64,000 nt of DNA. Source: an uncultured Oscillospiraceae bacterium. Its GTDB lineage: Bacteria; Bacillota; Clostridia; Oscillospirales; Oscillospiraceae. Both the position numbers and the translations under genes were made by a program. Positions 15,204-24,095 of this stretch are shown here, one piece after another (positions within the stretch are counted from its first letter, which is position 1; every line of letters starts with the position of its first letter). The notes beneath the pieces were generated by a model. It saw only the letters and a program-made list of their open reading frames with translations. It was not told the origin of the DNA and made no database searches. The DNA is taken from contig CAAEEO010000004.1 of assembly GCA_900754965.1 (NCBI GenBank), positions 48,974-112,973 on the forward strand. The letters run 5' to 3'.

Positions 15204-17873
15204 AGTGGCGCGCAGCCGTTCCACAACAGTGGATTTGGCCACACTGCGGTATACCAGAAGAGGTACTATAATGCCAATCAAAAGGAAGACCGGGGCAATC
15301 ATCAGGATGGGCAGGAAGGTGAAGTGGTAAGTAAAGAACCAGAACATTCCTTCCAACGCCGGTTTCATGATGGGGGTCAGAGCCAGATTGAGGATCAGAC
15401 AGAGACCAATGGAAATGGCTGCATAGAGGATACCCTCGGTCATCAGCATCTGTTTGAGTTGTTGGCCGGTCATTCCGATGGCCTGGAGCATAGCCAGTTC
15501 CCGTTTGCGGGCAATGATACCGGTGAGAATGGCATTGATGAAGTTCAGTACGCCGACCAGTCCCACGATGAAACTGAGCACACCGCCCATCATCAGGAAC
15601 ATGGAACGGGTTCCCTCAAATTCTTTGGCATACAGGGCTTTGCTCTCGTAGTCCAGTTCTGGGGCGATATTCTGGGTGTAATCGGTCAAAAAAGCCTCCA
15701 TGGATGCATTGCTTTCCTCAGTGGTGTTGAACGCATAGTACATAACACTGTCTGTTCCCGTGTCCCGGATAAAGGTTTCGGAGGATAAAACGAATTCATC
15801 TGCGCCGTAGTATCGGTAACTGATTGGATGTGGAACGCTCACCAATGCGGCAACTGTGTAGTCCACATCTCTGTATTTCACAGCACGCTCGACCCATTTG
15901 GAACCGTTCGGAATATCCTCAAAGGTGTCATATGTTTCTCCGGTATCTGGGTCAAAGTATTCGTATTCCTCCACATATCGCAGGGATACGGTGTCTCCCA
16001 GTCTGGCCCAGTGGCTGTCCATGTAAGGTTCTCCGTAGTCATTTTCCGTATAGACCGCAGCAATGTAATTGCCGTTGGGGTCACTGAGCTTGCTCAGATC
16101 GCCATCTAGCAGGGTCAGATGTTCCAGAGCAAAGGGGTCCATGCCGTAAAGCTGTGCAGGGGCGGCCAGCAGGCCGTTTTCACGCCGTTCCATGAAACGA
16201 ACTTTTGCGTCCAATTCCTCTGAAGAACTCCAGGTACCCTGAATAGAACGGTAGAATTCTTCAGTGACGGATTCTTCCACGGCGGAGGTTTTTCCATAGA
16301 TCCTGCCACCTTCCGTGACACCGTCCTGGGCATTGATGTTGTCAATGGCGGATTGAGGGAGTCCCATCTCCTGATTGAAAAGCTCTCCGCCGGTTTGGAA
16401 CTGCCCGGCATCGGCCAGGATGAAGTCACTGGCGGTGAAATTAGAGATGTATTTTTCCATGTCAAATCCGTTGGTCAGCGTGAAAGTGAGATTCAGCAGT
16501 ACCACAGCCAGGGACAGGGAGAGGATGGTGATGACCGTCTTTTTCCGACTGCGTCCCAAATTGGCCAACGCCATGGAGAATAGGGAAACACTGCCCCGGG
16601 AGCGCTTGGTCTGTTTGTGGATTTGATCGGCCTCGGTATAGCGTACGGCCTCCACCGGGGAGACTTTGGCGGCCATGCGGCCGGGTTTCCAACAGGACAG
16701 GAGAACTGTGACCAGAGAGAACAGTGCCGCCCCCAGAAAGATCAGGGGATTGGTGGAGGTGACGCTGACCACACCGTTCAACCTGGCCACAATGACGGGG
16801 GTCAATGCGCCGCCGACGAGCCATCCAAGCAGCAAACCCAGGGGGATTCCCGCCAGGGAAAGGAGCAGCGCCTGCAGCCGAATGATCCGTCGGAGCTGCC
16901 GGGGAGTGGTGCCGATGGTTTTCAGCAGACCATAAAACCGAATGTCTCCGCTGACGGAGATTTGGAATACATTATAGATGATCAGATAGCCGGTAAAGAG
17001 GATGAGCAGAAGCATAGCTGCGAGGGCAAGAGCGGTGCTGAGATCCATATTTTCAGACAGCTGCGCTCCGGTATAACCCCAGTTCACGCCGGTGTCGATA
17101 AAGTTGCCTTCTACCTTGCTCTGGCTTTGATAGCCGTAGTTGGCGAGAATTTGATTGAGGTCCTGGTCAATGTGTCGGGCGCCGCTTTTGAGCATCACAT
17201 CCAGATTGTAGGAGGCGGTCATGCCGTCCTCTGCCTCACCGGGAATAACGCCGCAGGCATCCCAGATGGCCTGCGCCCGGCTCTCCGGAATCAGAATGTG
17301 GTTGGCAACAACGGCCGGGTCATATTCCCACCAGCCGCAGAGCGTAAAAGTCTGGGTGGTCTGGTGACCGTCCACATAGAAAGTCACGGTAAAGGAGGCG
17401 CCAAGCTCCGGCTCCACCCCCAGCAGTGCCAGGATGCGGGTATCCGTTGCAGCCTCGTCAGTCCCTTCCTGGGGCAGACGGCCTTCCACCGGATCACAGA
17501 ACATCCAGTGCGCCTGATTTGCGTCAGAATATCCAATCTCCACATGGGATTTGTTGAACGGCACATCCGTGGGCATCCCCACAAAGCGCCGCAGACCCCA
17601 TTCTTCGATCAGCGGATCGTCCCGCAATTCCAAAAACTGTTCCTCAGTGAGGTATTTGAAACCGCCGTGGCTGAAACCGCCCACCTGTCGGAAGTTGGAC
17701 TGCTGAAACCCCTCATTGATGGATAAGGCGATGGTGAACAGAGAAGTGAACAGCAGTGTGGTCAACGCAATGGCCAGAATGGCGATCAGATTGCGGGTTT
17801 TGGCGCCTTTGAGACTGCGCAGTCCCAGACGGCGGATACATCCCCGATTTTTGACATTTTTCATGGCGTTCAC
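15198..17873 (-). CDS. FtsX-family ABC transporter permease
   Basis: This 891-residue permease has two FtsX domains. Predicted membrane segments lie at about 31-53, 282-305, 335-355, 375-395, 447-467, 755-785, 810-835 and 848-880, with large extracytoplasmic regions between the first and second and between the fifth and sixth. With the ATPase directly upstream and the two-component genes beyond it, it matches systems that sense or expel antimicrobial peptides or lipoprotein-like substrates. The size and two large ectodomains are closer to LolCDE/MacB-like clostridial permeases than to BceB. The GTG start overlaps the ATPase stop. Confidence 0.88.
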   Translation of the reverse strand: MNAMKNVKNRGCIRRLGLRSLKGAKTRNLIAILAIALTTLLFTSLFTIALSINEGFQQSNFRQVGGFSHGGFKYLTEEQFLELRDDPLIEEWGLRRFVGMPTDVPFNKSHVEIGYSDANQAHWMFCDPVEGRLPQEGTDEAATDTRILALLGVEPELGASFTVTFYVDGHQTTQTFTLCGWWEYDPAVVANHILIPESRAQAIWDACGVIPGEAEDGMTASYNLDVMLKSGARHIDQDLNQILANYGYQSQSKVEGNFIDTGVNWGYTGAQLSENMDLSTALALAAMLLLILFTGYLIIYNVFQISVSGDIRFYGLLKTIGTTPRQLRRIIRLQALLLSLAGIPLGLLLGWLVGGALTPVIVARLNGVVSVTSTNPLIFLGAALFSLVTVLLSCWKPGRMAAKVSPVEAVRYTEADQIHKQTKRSRGSVSLFSMALANLGRSRKKTVITILSLSLAVVLLNLTFTLTNGFDMEKYISNFTASDFILADAGQFQTGGELFNQEMGLPQSAIDNINAQDGVTEGGRIYGKTSAVEESVTEEFYRSIQGTWSSSEELDAKVRFMERRENGLLAAPAQLYGMDPFALEHLTLLDGDLSKLSDPNGNYIAAVYTENDYGEPYMDSHWARLGDTVSLRYVEEYEYFDPDTGETYDTFEDIPNGSKWVERAVKYRDVDYTVAALVSVPHPISYRYYGADEFVLSSETFIRDTGTDSVMYYAFNTTEESNASMEAFLTDYTQNIAPELDYESKALYAKEFEGTRSMFLMMGGVLSFIVGLVGVLNFINAILTGIIARKRELAMLQAIGMTGQQLKQMLMTEGILYAAISIGLCLILNLALTPIMKPALEGMFWFFTYHFTFLPILMIAPVFLLIGIIVPLLVYRSVAKSTVVERLRATE

Positions 17874-18547
17874 CGCCCCTCATCGCTGCGGATTCGTCCG
17901 TCTTCGATACGGATGATCCGATCTGCCAGCTGTGCGATTTCTTCGTTGTGGGTGATCATCACGATGGTCTGGCCAAACCGCTGACTGGTAATCTTCATCA
18001 GACTCAGCACATCCTGGCTGGTGCGGCTGTCCAGATTTCCGGTTGGCTCATCCGCCAGGATGATGGCCGGTTTTGTGGCAAGTGCTCTGGCAATGGCCAC
18101 CCGCTGCTGCTGACCGCCGGAGAGCTGATTGGGCAGGCTCTCCAATTTCTTTTCCAGACCCAATGCATCGGTGATTTGATAGACATAATCCAGATCTACA
18201 GGGTTTCCGTCCAGTTCAATGGGAAGAACGATGTTTTCATACACATTCAGCACCGGCACCAGATTGTAGGCCTGAAAGACAAAACCGATTTGCCGACGGC
18301 GGAAAATGGTCAGCTCGTCATCTTTCAGAGAGAAAATGTCCTTACCATCCACCAGTACCTTACCGGAGGTGGGGCGGTCCAATCCGCCGAGCATGTGCAG
18401 CAGCGTGGATTTTCCGGAGCCGGAAGTACCCACGATGGACAGAAACTCGCCCTTTTCCACGCTCAGATCCACGCCATCCAGGGCGTGGACAGTGGTATCA
18501 CCGGTCCCATAATATTTTTTCAAGTCATGTGTTTCCAGTATTTTCAT
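17870..18547 (-). CDS. ABC transporter ATP-binding protein (LolD/MacB type)
   Basis: The 225-residue ATPase has Walker A GTSGSGKST near residue 40, Q-loop FVFQAYNLVP near 85, signature LSGGQQQRVAIARAL near 138, Walker B ILADEPTGNLD near 158 and the H-loop MITHNEEIA near 195. The start is placed at 18547 because GGAGGG lies just upstream. It powers the FtsX permease that overlaps its stop. Confidence 0.93.
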   Translation of the reverse strand: MKILETHDLKKYYGTGDTTVHALDGVDLSVEKGEFLSIVGTSGSGKSTLLHMLGGLDRPTSGKVLVDGKDIFSLKDDELTIFRRRQIGFVFQAYNLVPVLNVYENIVLPIELDGNPVDLDYVYQITDALGLEKKLESLPNQLSGGQQQRVAIARALATKPAIILADEPTGNLDSRTSQDVLSLMKITSQRFGQTIVMITHNEEIAQLADRIIRIEDGRIRSDEGR

Positions 18548-18627
18548 AATGCCCTCCATAAAAATCATCTGTGCTGAAATGGGGCAATGCCCTTTCTCAA
18601 CACAGATGATACCAGATCAATCTTACC

Positions 18628-18655
18628 AGAATCTTTCCGGGAAGAAAAAGATTCT
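18628..18655. repeat. 9-bp perfect inverted repeat between the sensor kinase and the ABC genes
   Basis: AGAATCTTT (18628-18636), 10 bases, AAAGATTCT (18647-18655). It lies in the 134-base gap between the kinase stop and the ATPase start, where a response regulator site controlling the ABC genes would be expected. A transcript hairpin is the alternative. Confidence 0.5.
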
Positions 18656-18681
18656 AACAGCTTTGACACAATTCCCGCCGA

Positions 18682-19590
18682 TTATGACAGACGGGGGAGA
18701 AAAGCGGAAAAGACGGAACCTTTTCCGGGGGTACTGGAGAGTTTGATGTATCCCTGTTCACTGGAGAGAATCTGTCGGGCAAGATACAGCCCAATCCCCA
18801 CGCCATCATCCTGCTGCACTTGCGGGCCGCGGTAAAAGCGCTGAAAAACCTGGGCCTGTTCTGATTCCGGGATTCCGATACCGGTATCTGCCACATCGAT
18901 GCGGCAGAACAGTTCATAAACCTGGACGGAAATGGATACCGCCCCGCCGGACGGTGTATATTTGATGGCGTTGTCTACGAAATTTCCAAGGGCCTCGGCA
19001 GTCCATTTGGGATCGAAACAGGCTGTGGTTTCGGCGGGGCAGGACTGGCTCAAAGTGAGACCATGGGCCTGGGCTTTGGAGAGAAATGTCTGATAAAGGG
19101 ATTGGGTCAGTTGTTCCACGCTGTTTATTTCGGGGCGCAGCTGCACAACGCCGGTCTCCAATCGGGAAGTTTTCACCAGAGCCTGAATCAGAAAGTCCAG
19201 TTTGTCTGTCTGGGTGCTGATCTGCTCCGCCAGGTTTTTGGTTGCGGGGGTCAGTTCCTGTTCCTGCAGCAGTTCGGAATAGAGCCGGATATTGGCGATG
19301 GGCGTTTTGGTCTGGTGGGAAATATCTCCGATGGTCTGGGTAATGTGTGTCCGGTCTGCCTCAATATTGGCGCGTGAGAGGGCGCTGACTGCCAGAAAAC
19401 GGTCCAGCTTGTTTTCCAGGCGGGATAAACGGCTCTCGTTATAGTGGGATGGGGTGAACGCGCCCCGAATCACATCGTCCAGCATGCGCTCCAACGTACG
19501 CAAGGTATTTCCGACATACAGAGCGTAAATCAGGGCACCGATCCAGGGAATCAGGAAGATCAAGAGGAGCAGTAAATTGCGTAAGGACAT
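18682..19590 (-). CDS. Sensor histidine kinase
   Basis: The 302-residue kinase has one clear N-terminal hydrophobic segment (about residues 4-27) and almost no extracellular loop, like intramembrane-sensing kinases. The phosphoacceptor His is in GDISHQTKTPIANIRL (near 92). The N box FVDNAIKYTPSGG (near 206), G1 DTGIGIPES (near 240) and G2 GVGIGLYLA (near 267) follow. Its gene directly follows the regulator gene and precedes an ABC ATPase/permease pair, so it probably senses the transporter or its substrate. Confidence 0.92.
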   Translation of the reverse strand: MSLRNLLLLLIFLIPWIGALIYALYVGNTLRTLERMLDDVIRGAFTPSHYNESRLSRLENKLDRFLAVSALSRANIEADRTHITQTIGDISHQTKTPIANIRLYSELLQEQELTPATKNLAEQISTQTDKLDFLIQALVKTSRLETGVVQLRPEINSVEQLTQSLYQTFLSKAQAHGLTLSQSCPAETTACFDPKWTAEALGNFVDNAIKYTPSGGAVSISVQVYELFCRIDVADTGIGIPESEQAQVFQRFYRGPQVQQDDGVGIGLYLARQILSSEQGYIKLSSTPGKGSVFSAFLPRLS

Positions 19591-19591
19591 A

Positions 19592-20269
19592 TCATTTCAC
19601 CGCCCATGTATAGCCAATCCCGTACACCGTTTGGATGAATTGGGGATTTTTCGGATCATCTTCCAATTTTCCGCGCAGCCGCCGAATGGCCACGGACAGG
19701 GCATTTTCATCCACGAACTCCCCGCCGTCCCAAACTTGATCCAGCAGCCGTTCCCGGGTGAGGGTGCGTCCACGGTTTTCAATCAAAAGCTGCAGCAGGC
19801 GCTGTTCTGTGCGGCTCAGAGAGAGTTCTCGGCCGCCCTTGTGAAACTGTAAGTTCTGAAAATCCAGTTCCAGATCACGGATGCAGATAGGCGCTCGCGT
19901 TGCTGATGCTGCGCTGCGCCGCAGTGCGGCGTCCACTCTGGCGCGGAGAACGGCCAAAGAAAAGGGTTTGGTAATATAGTCATCCCCACCGGCCTCCAGT
20001 CCCATCACTTCGTCCAGTTCGGTATCGTTGGCGGTGAGAAAAATGACGGGGGTGCCGGAGTGCGCCCGGATCTCCCGGCAAAACGCCAGTCCGTTTCCAT
20101 CCGGAAGATTGATGTCCAGAAGGATCAGATCCGGGGACAGGGCAGAGAGGGCTTGTCGGGCGTGAGCCAGATCCGGACAGGTGGTCACCTGCCGATCGCT
20201 GCTTTCCAACGCCAACGCAATGCCGCTGCGCAGAGCGGAGTCATCTTCAATAATCAGAATCTTTGCCAT
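19592..20269 (-). CDS. Response regulator, OmpR/PhoB family
   Basis: The 225-residue regulator has a receiver domain (IIEDD near residue 8, phosphoacceptor Asp in LILLDINLPDG near 51, Lys in YITKPFS near 100) and a C-terminal winged helix ending QTVYGIGYTWAVK. The start MAKILIIEDD at 20269 is chosen over the longer frame because it opens the receiver fold. It ends one base from the kinase gene start. Confidence 0.93.
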   Translation of the reverse strand: MAKILIIEDDSALRSGIALALESSDRQVTTCPDLAHARQALSALSPDLILLDINLPDGNGLAFCREIRAHSGTPVIFLTANDTELDEVMGLEAGGDDYITKPFSLAVLRARVDAALRRSAASATRAPICIRDLELDFQNLQFHKGGRELSLSRTEQRLLQLLIENRGRTLTRERLLDQVWDGGEFVDENALSVAIRRLRGKLEDDPKNPQFIQTVYGIGYTWAVK

Positions 20270-20368
20270 GGTAGATCGAAACTCCTTTGTTTGCTGTGGC
20301 TCATTATACAGGATTTGCTGCCGGATTTCCAGAGCAGCGTAGGGAAAGAGAAGGGGACTGCAAAAAAA

Positions 20369-20397
20369 TTGACTTGTACTGGGGAACATGATAAAAT
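20369..20397 (+). promoter_or_regulatory. Promoter of the DJ-1/PfpI gene
   Basis: TTGACT (20369-20374), 17 bases, TAAAAT (20392-20397). Confidence 0.75.
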
Positions 20398-20445
20398 GAT
20401 TTCATTCAAAGGTTCCTTTGAAAATGAACAATAGGAGGCGTTTTT

Positions 20446-21024
20446 ATGAGCAAAAAGGTATTGCTGTTGTGCGGTGATTTCACAGAGGATTACGAGACCA
20501 TGGTTCCGTTCCAGGCGCTTTCCATGCTTGGGTATCAGGTGGACGCAGTCTGCCCGGATAAAAAGGCGGGAGATACTGTGGCCACGGCGGTTCACGATTT
20601 TCTGGGTGAGCAGACCTATACCGAACTGCGGGGACATAACTTTGCGCTGACTGCGGATTTTGATGCGGTGAAGACGGAAGAGTATGTGGGCCTGTTTATC
20701 ACAGGCGGCCGCGCTCCGGAGTATATCCGCCTCAATGCCCGTGTGTTGGAGATTGTCCGGGAGTTCTTTGCAGCGGGAAAACCGGTGGCGGCAATCTGTC
20801 ATGGTCCTCAGGTCCTGGCGGCGGCTGGTGTGCTCCAGGGATACCGTGCCACGGCCTACCCTGCGGTGGGACCGGATATCACATTGGCAGGGGGAACTTA
20901 TGTAGAAGTTCCTGCCGATCAGGCTGTGGTGGACCGCAATCTGGTCACGGCGCCGGCATGGCCCGGAGATACGGCCATTGTCCGAGAGTTTGCAAAACTC
21001 ATGGGCGCCAAGTTTGAAATCTAA
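20446..21024 (+). CDS. DJ-1/PfpI family protein
   Basis: The 192-residue protein has the DJ-1/PfpI fold: GDFTEDYETMVP near residue 8 with the conserved Glu, LFITGGRAPEY near 83 and the nucleophile elbow AICHGPQ near 115 with the reactive Cys followed by His. Members act as glyoxalases, deglycases, chaperones or proteases, and the sequence does not decide between these. It is monocistronic, divergent from the two-component genes, with AGGAGG before the ATG. Confidence 0.88.
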   Translation: MSKKVLLLCGDFTEDYETMVPFQALSMLGYQVDAVCPDKKAGDTVATAVHDFLGEQTYTELRGHNFALTADFDAVKTEEYVGLFITGGRAPEYIRLNARVLEIVREFFAAGKPVAAICHGPQVLAAAGVLQGYRATAYPAVGPDITLAGGTYVEVPADQAVVDRNLVTAPAWPGDTAIVREFAKLMGAKFEI

Positions 21025-21038
21025 CTGAAACCAATGGG

Positions 21039-21074
21039 AATTCCCGGCAGGGCCAGGCTTTGCCGGGAATTTTT
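21039..21074 (+). terminator. Terminator after the DJ-1 gene
   Basis: AATTCCCGGCA (21039-21049) pairs with TGCCGGGAATT (21061-21071), followed by TTTT. Confidence 0.8.
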
Positions 21075-21099
21075 GAGGCATCGAAAGAGGAGACAGAAG

Positions 21100-21900
21100 A
21101 TGCGAGACAAACGGACGGTCATCGGACAGATTGCCTATGGCCTGGCGATCACCGGATTGACGGCCGGGGCGTTTTTCACGCCCATTACCCTGACCGGTGG
21201 ACTGGAAATCCCGCTGTCGGCGGTGGAATCGCGGTCTTATACCATGCAGAGTCCATCGGCGTCGGAAAGAAAATCAACAGCGGTGAAACTTTCGCAAGGA
21301 ACGCTGCCGGAGCGCTTTCCACGAACGGATGCGTGGAATTTGATTCTGGTCAATCCCTGGCATCCAATCCCAGAGGACTACACAGTGACCCTTTGGGATT
21401 TGGAGAATGGACAGGCAGTGGACGAACGGTGTTATGAAGATTTGGAGGCCATGCTGACGGATTGTCGGACGGCGGGACTGCAGCCTCGGATCTGTTCTTC
21501 CTACCGGACGCAGGAAACCCAGCAGGCGCTTTATCAAAACAAGATCAAACGCTTGATTCGTCAGGGATACAGTCAGCAGCAGGCGGAGACAGAGGCGGCA
21601 AAAGTGGTGGCGTTTCCTGGCACCAGTGAGCATCAGTTGGGACTGGCACTGGATATTGTGGATCAGCAGTATCAAATTCTGGATACCAAACAGGAAGAGA
21701 CTGCGGTGCAGCAGTGGTTGATGGAGAATAGCTGGAAGTATGGTTTCGTTCTGCGCTATCCCAACGGAAAAAGCGACATCACTGGAATCATTTACGAACC
21801 GTGGCACTATCGTTATGTGGGGCGGCAGGCTGCGGAACAGATGCAGGAACTGGAACTTTGCCTGGAGGAATACCTTGAGCTGCTGTCCGGAGAAGACTAA
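21100..21900 (+). CDS. VanY-type D-alanyl-D-alanine carboxypeptidase (M15)
   Basis: The 266-residue exported protein has an N-terminal membrane/signal segment (about residues 7-28) and an M15B zinc peptidase domain: RICSSYRTQETQQALY near 129, zinc motif TSEHQLGLALDIVD (SxHxxGxAxD) near 173 and EPWHYRYVG near 233. It trims D-Ala from peptidoglycan precursors. The ATG at 21100 follows AAGAGGAG; the earlier in-frame ATG (21034) lies in the terminator of the DJ-1 gene. No vanA/B-type resistance genes are nearby. Confidence 0.9.
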   Translation: MRDKRTVIGQIAYGLAITGLTAGAFFTPITLTGGLEIPLSAVESRSYTMQSPSASERKSTAVKLSQGTLPERFPRTDAWNLILVNPWHPIPEDYTVTLWDLENGQAVDERCYEDLEAMLTDCRTAGLQPRICSSYRTQETQQALYQNKIKRLIRQGYSQQQAETEAAKVVAFPGTSEHQLGLALDIVDQQYQILDTKQEETAVQQWLMENSWKYGFVLRYPNGKSDITGIIYEPWHYRYVGRQAAEQMQELELCLEEYLELLSGED

Positions 21901-21956
21901 ACGGCGTCGAACCTGTGCATCGCGCAGGCCCGGTGCCGTATTTTCGTAGGGAGTTC

Positions 21957-22112
21957 TCAAAGCCCCAGCAGGGTGAGCAGACCGCTGAGGACACTGCCGC
22001 CCACCAGTAATGTCAACCAGAATGTGAGGAAAGCCCGTTCTGTTTTGACAAGCTCGGCAGATTTTGGGGATACAGAGAATGGGATCAGGTCTTGTTGTTT
22101 CGTCTCTCTCAT
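21957..22112 (-). CDS. 51-residue single-pass membrane protein, unknown
   Basis: This short frame starts ATG at 22112 behind AAAGGAG at 7-base spacing and stops TGA at 21957. The first half is polar (MRETKQQDLIPFSV). Residues about 27-51 form one hydrophobic segment, AFLTFWLTLLVGGSVLSGLL, running to the end. I recognise no family. It converges on the VanY gene, whose stop is 57 bases away, and lies downstream of a strong minus-strand terminator, so it needs its own promoter, which I could not place with confidence. Confidence 0.55.
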   Translation of the reverse strand: MRETKQQDLIPFSVSPKSAELVKTERAFLTFWLTLLVGGSVLSGLLTLLGL

Positions 22113-22193
22113 GGGGATTCTCCTTTACAAGCGTTCTTGGTAATGACAGAATACCAGTTCAGCTGTACCAAAAAGAGGAGAACCGCAGGAACT

Positions 22194-22222
22194 AAAAAAG
22201 GCCATACCGTTTTTGGTATGGC
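22194..22222 (-). terminator. Second minus-strand terminator downstream of the SnoaL gene
   Basis: Read on the minus strand, GCCATACC and GGTATGGC pair around a 6-base loop and are followed by CTTTTTT. Confidence 0.8.
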
Positions 22223-22236
22223 TTGCCATGAGAAAA

Positions 22237-22263
22237 CACGCTCCGCGCTTAGCGCGGAGCGTG
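22237..22263 (-). terminator. Terminator of the SnoaL/BaiE-like gene
   Basis: CACGCTCCGCGC and GCGCGGAGCGTG form a 12-bp stem with a 3-base loop, followed by TTTT on the minus strand. Confidence 0.85.
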
Positions 22264-22276
22264 CTGCTTATAGAAC

Positions 22277-22825
22277 TTACTTCTTCAGCTGAGTGTCGCC
22301 CTGCAGGGTAACAGCGCCCTTGTGAGGACCAGCCTTGAACATATTCTCGGTCACAAAGTACTTTGCGTCCTTGATACGGCTCCAGTTCTCCTCGTAGATA
22401 CGCTTGTAGCCGATCTTGGTGATCTTCCACTCGCCATCGATCTTTGCGTAGTCGATGTCATAGATAGCGGTGCCGCGGACGTTCCAGTTGGTAGCCAGGA
22501 TGATCAGGTAGTCATGCAGATACCACTTGCCGTGAGCGGTGACGCCATCCTCGTTGATGGTGATCTCGGGAGTATGGCCGTTGTGCTGAGAGATCATGGC
22601 GCTGTCGTTCATCTGAGCCTCGTAGTACTGACGCAGGCCGCCTTCGCCCTCGTAGTGGTCGAACACCAGACGACCATCAGAGAATGCGGTGTGGAAAGTG
22701 GGGGCAAACACTTCGCCCAGCTCGTCCCACAGTTTGCTGTCCAGGCAGCGATAGTACTTGCCCTGCAGTTTCTGAATTTCAGCGATGGCTTCCAGCCGTT
22801 CGACTCTCTTCAACAAATCTTCCAT
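22277..22825 (-). CDS. SnoaL/NTF2-like protein resembling bile acid 7-alpha-dehydratase BaiE
   Basis: The 182-residue protein has an N-terminal helix and a SnoaL-like cone fold. From memory of BaiE, several segments correspond: GKYYRCLDSKLWDEL (residues 22-36), GHTPEITI (83-90), GKWYLHDYLI (99-108) and GYKRIYEENW near 142. The BaiE catalytic Tyr, His and Asp then map to Tyr24, His84 and Asp105. It may thus be a dehydratase or isomerase of a hydroxylated, activated substrate; bile acid activity is not shown because no other bai genes are present. AAGGAGG precedes the ATG. It has its own promoter and two terminators, and its codons are of the highly expressed type. Confidence 0.75.
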   Translation of the reverse strand: MEDLLKRVERLEAIAEIQKLQGKYYRCLDSKLWDELGEVFAPTFHTAFSDGRLVFDHYEGEGGLRQYYEAQMNDSAMISQHNGHTPEITINEDGVTAHGKWYLHDYLIILATNWNVRGTAIYDIDYAKIDGEWKITKIGYKRIYEENWSRIKDAKYFVTENMFKAGPHKGAVTLQGDTQLKK

Positions 22826-22885
22826 GAGTAATAACCTCCTTAAATTCGTCCCCCATCTGCGGGGGAGCAGTCACATTGGACGTTG

Positions 22886-22914
22886 AACTTAATATACCAT
22901 ATTGACGGAAACAT
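22886..22914 (-). promoter_or_regulatory. Promoter of the SnoaL/BaiE-like gene
   Basis: On the minus strand TTGTGA is followed after 17 bases by TATATT, about 60 bases before the ATG. Coordinates are accurate to a few bases. Confidence 0.55.
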
Positions 22915-23023
22915 CACAAGCACATTATCCAAAATTTTAATAACAAAAATGAAAAAAACAGTTTTTTGTATAAAGTGCATAATTTTAAGGCAAATTTCTC
23001 TCTGCTAAAAAATAGGCAAGAAA

Positions 23024-23052
23024 ATTCCCCGAACACAAAGTGTCCGGGGAAT
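23024..23052 (-). terminator. Terminator after the first ketopantoate-reductase-like gene
   Basis: ATTCCCCGAACA (23024-23035) and TGTCCGGGGAAT (23041-23052) pair, with a T-rich run following on the minus strand. It separates the KPR pair from the SnoaL gene. Confidence 0.8.
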
Positions 23053-23072
23053 AGAAATGCTCAAGGCAGAAA

Positions 23073-24071
23073 TCAGCCTTCGGGATACTGATTGTCGTAG
23101 TTCTCCTGGATGCAGGAAATGACCAGGGTCAGAATGTCGTTGGTGGGAGTGGGGATGCCCAGCTCTTTGCCGTACTCTGCGATCTTGCCGTTCAGCACGG
23201 AGATCTCGGTCTGACGCTTGTGCATCAGAGCGTCCTGGCACATGGAGGGGTAGTAGTCGCCAATGTTGGTGATGATGTCAGCCAGGTCGTTAGCCAGGAA
23301 GTCATCAGCGTTGATGGCAGTGCCGCGAGCGGTAGCAACAGCAGCAGCCTCACGGACAACGCCTTCGAACAGCTTGTAGCCGGGTTCGCAGGCAGCAACA
23401 TACTTGATCTTCAGGCGGGTAGCAGCGCAGACAGTGTTCACAGTAGCGTTGACCAGAACCTTCTTCCAGATGTAGTAGTAGATGTCGTCCTTTCTCCAGT
23501 AAGCGTCGCAGCCGCCGTCGCGGTAGCACTTCAGCATGTGCTCGCAAGCCTTGTCGGTCAGCTCGGAACGCTCAGCGCCGCCGAAGTTCATCTGCACATC
23601 GCCGGAGGGAGTGGAAACACACTCGCCGGGAGCGGGCAGAGCGGTGCCCAGAACGCCGGAACCAATGACGCAGCGGTTCTTGGGGAAGACCTTGAACAGC
23701 TTGTCGTCGTTGCCCAGACCGTTGATCAGGGAAACAGCGACGGTGTTCTCACCAACGATGGGCATAGCGTCCTGGATAGCCTGATCCAGCTGCGTAGCTT
23801 TGGTCATGAAGATGACGATATCGATGGGGCCTTCAGCAGCAGCAGCTTCAGCAGCGGTGGTGTAGGTACGGAAACCGGTCAGCTGGGTGACGATGTCCTT
23901 GTACTCGCCGTTGCCTTCCTGATGATGGATGGTGAACTTCATGCCGTCCTTTGCGACTTTGTCCATATGATCTTTGTAGCGGTCGATCAGGATCATCTCC
24001 GCGCCGCCCTTGCGCAGGTAGGATGCAAACACGCTGCCGGCAGCGCCGGAACCATACATTGCGATTTTCAT
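23073..24071 (-). CDS. Ketopantoate reductase (ApbA/PanE) family protein, copy 1
   Basis: The 332-residue protein has an N-terminal Rossmann motif KIAMYGSGAAGSVFASYLRK and a C-terminal KPR domain. The catalytic Lys lies in IWKKVLVNATVNTV near 203 and the Glu/Asn region in RQTEISVLNGKIAEYG near 293. Family members reduce 2-ketopantoate or related 2-oxo acids with NADPH, but many homologues outside panBC clusters act on other substrates. No pantothenate genes are nearby. Codon use is strongly of the highly expressed kind, unlike the paralogue upstream, so this copy is probably abundant. It follows the second copy by 24 bases. Confidence 0.85.
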   Translation of the reverse strand: MKIAMYGSGAAGSVFASYLRKGGAEMILIDRYKDHMDKVAKDGMKFTIHHQEGNGEYKDIVTQLTGFRTYTTAAEAAAAEGPIDIVIFMTKATQLDQAIQDAMPIVGENTVAVSLINGLGNDDKLFKVFPKNRCVIGSGVLGTALPAPGECVSTPSGDVQMNFGGAERSELTDKACEHMLKCYRDGGCDAYWRKDDIYYYIWKKVLVNATVNTVCAATRLKIKYVAACEPGYKLFEGVVREAAAVATARGTAINADDFLANDLADIITNIGDYYPSMCQDALMHKRQTEISVLNGKIAEYGKELGIPTPTNDILTLVISCIQENYDNQYPEG

Positions 24072-24095
24072 TTGTTTTTTCCTCCTAAGAATTGT

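Noticed and set aside
21034..21099. An earlier ATG for the VanY-type protein
   Set aside because: It lies before the terminator of the DJ-1 gene, and AAGAGGAG precedes the ATG at 21100.
21100..21900. A vancomycin-resistance cluster around the VanY-type gene
   Set aside because: No vanH, vanA-type ligase or vanX gene is near; a lone M15 carboxypeptidase is common housekeeping in Clostridia.
22277..22825. Calling the SnoaL protein a true bile acid 7-alpha-dehydratase
   Set aside because: Only motif resemblance from memory supports it; no baiB, baiCD, baiF or baiG genes are present in the window.
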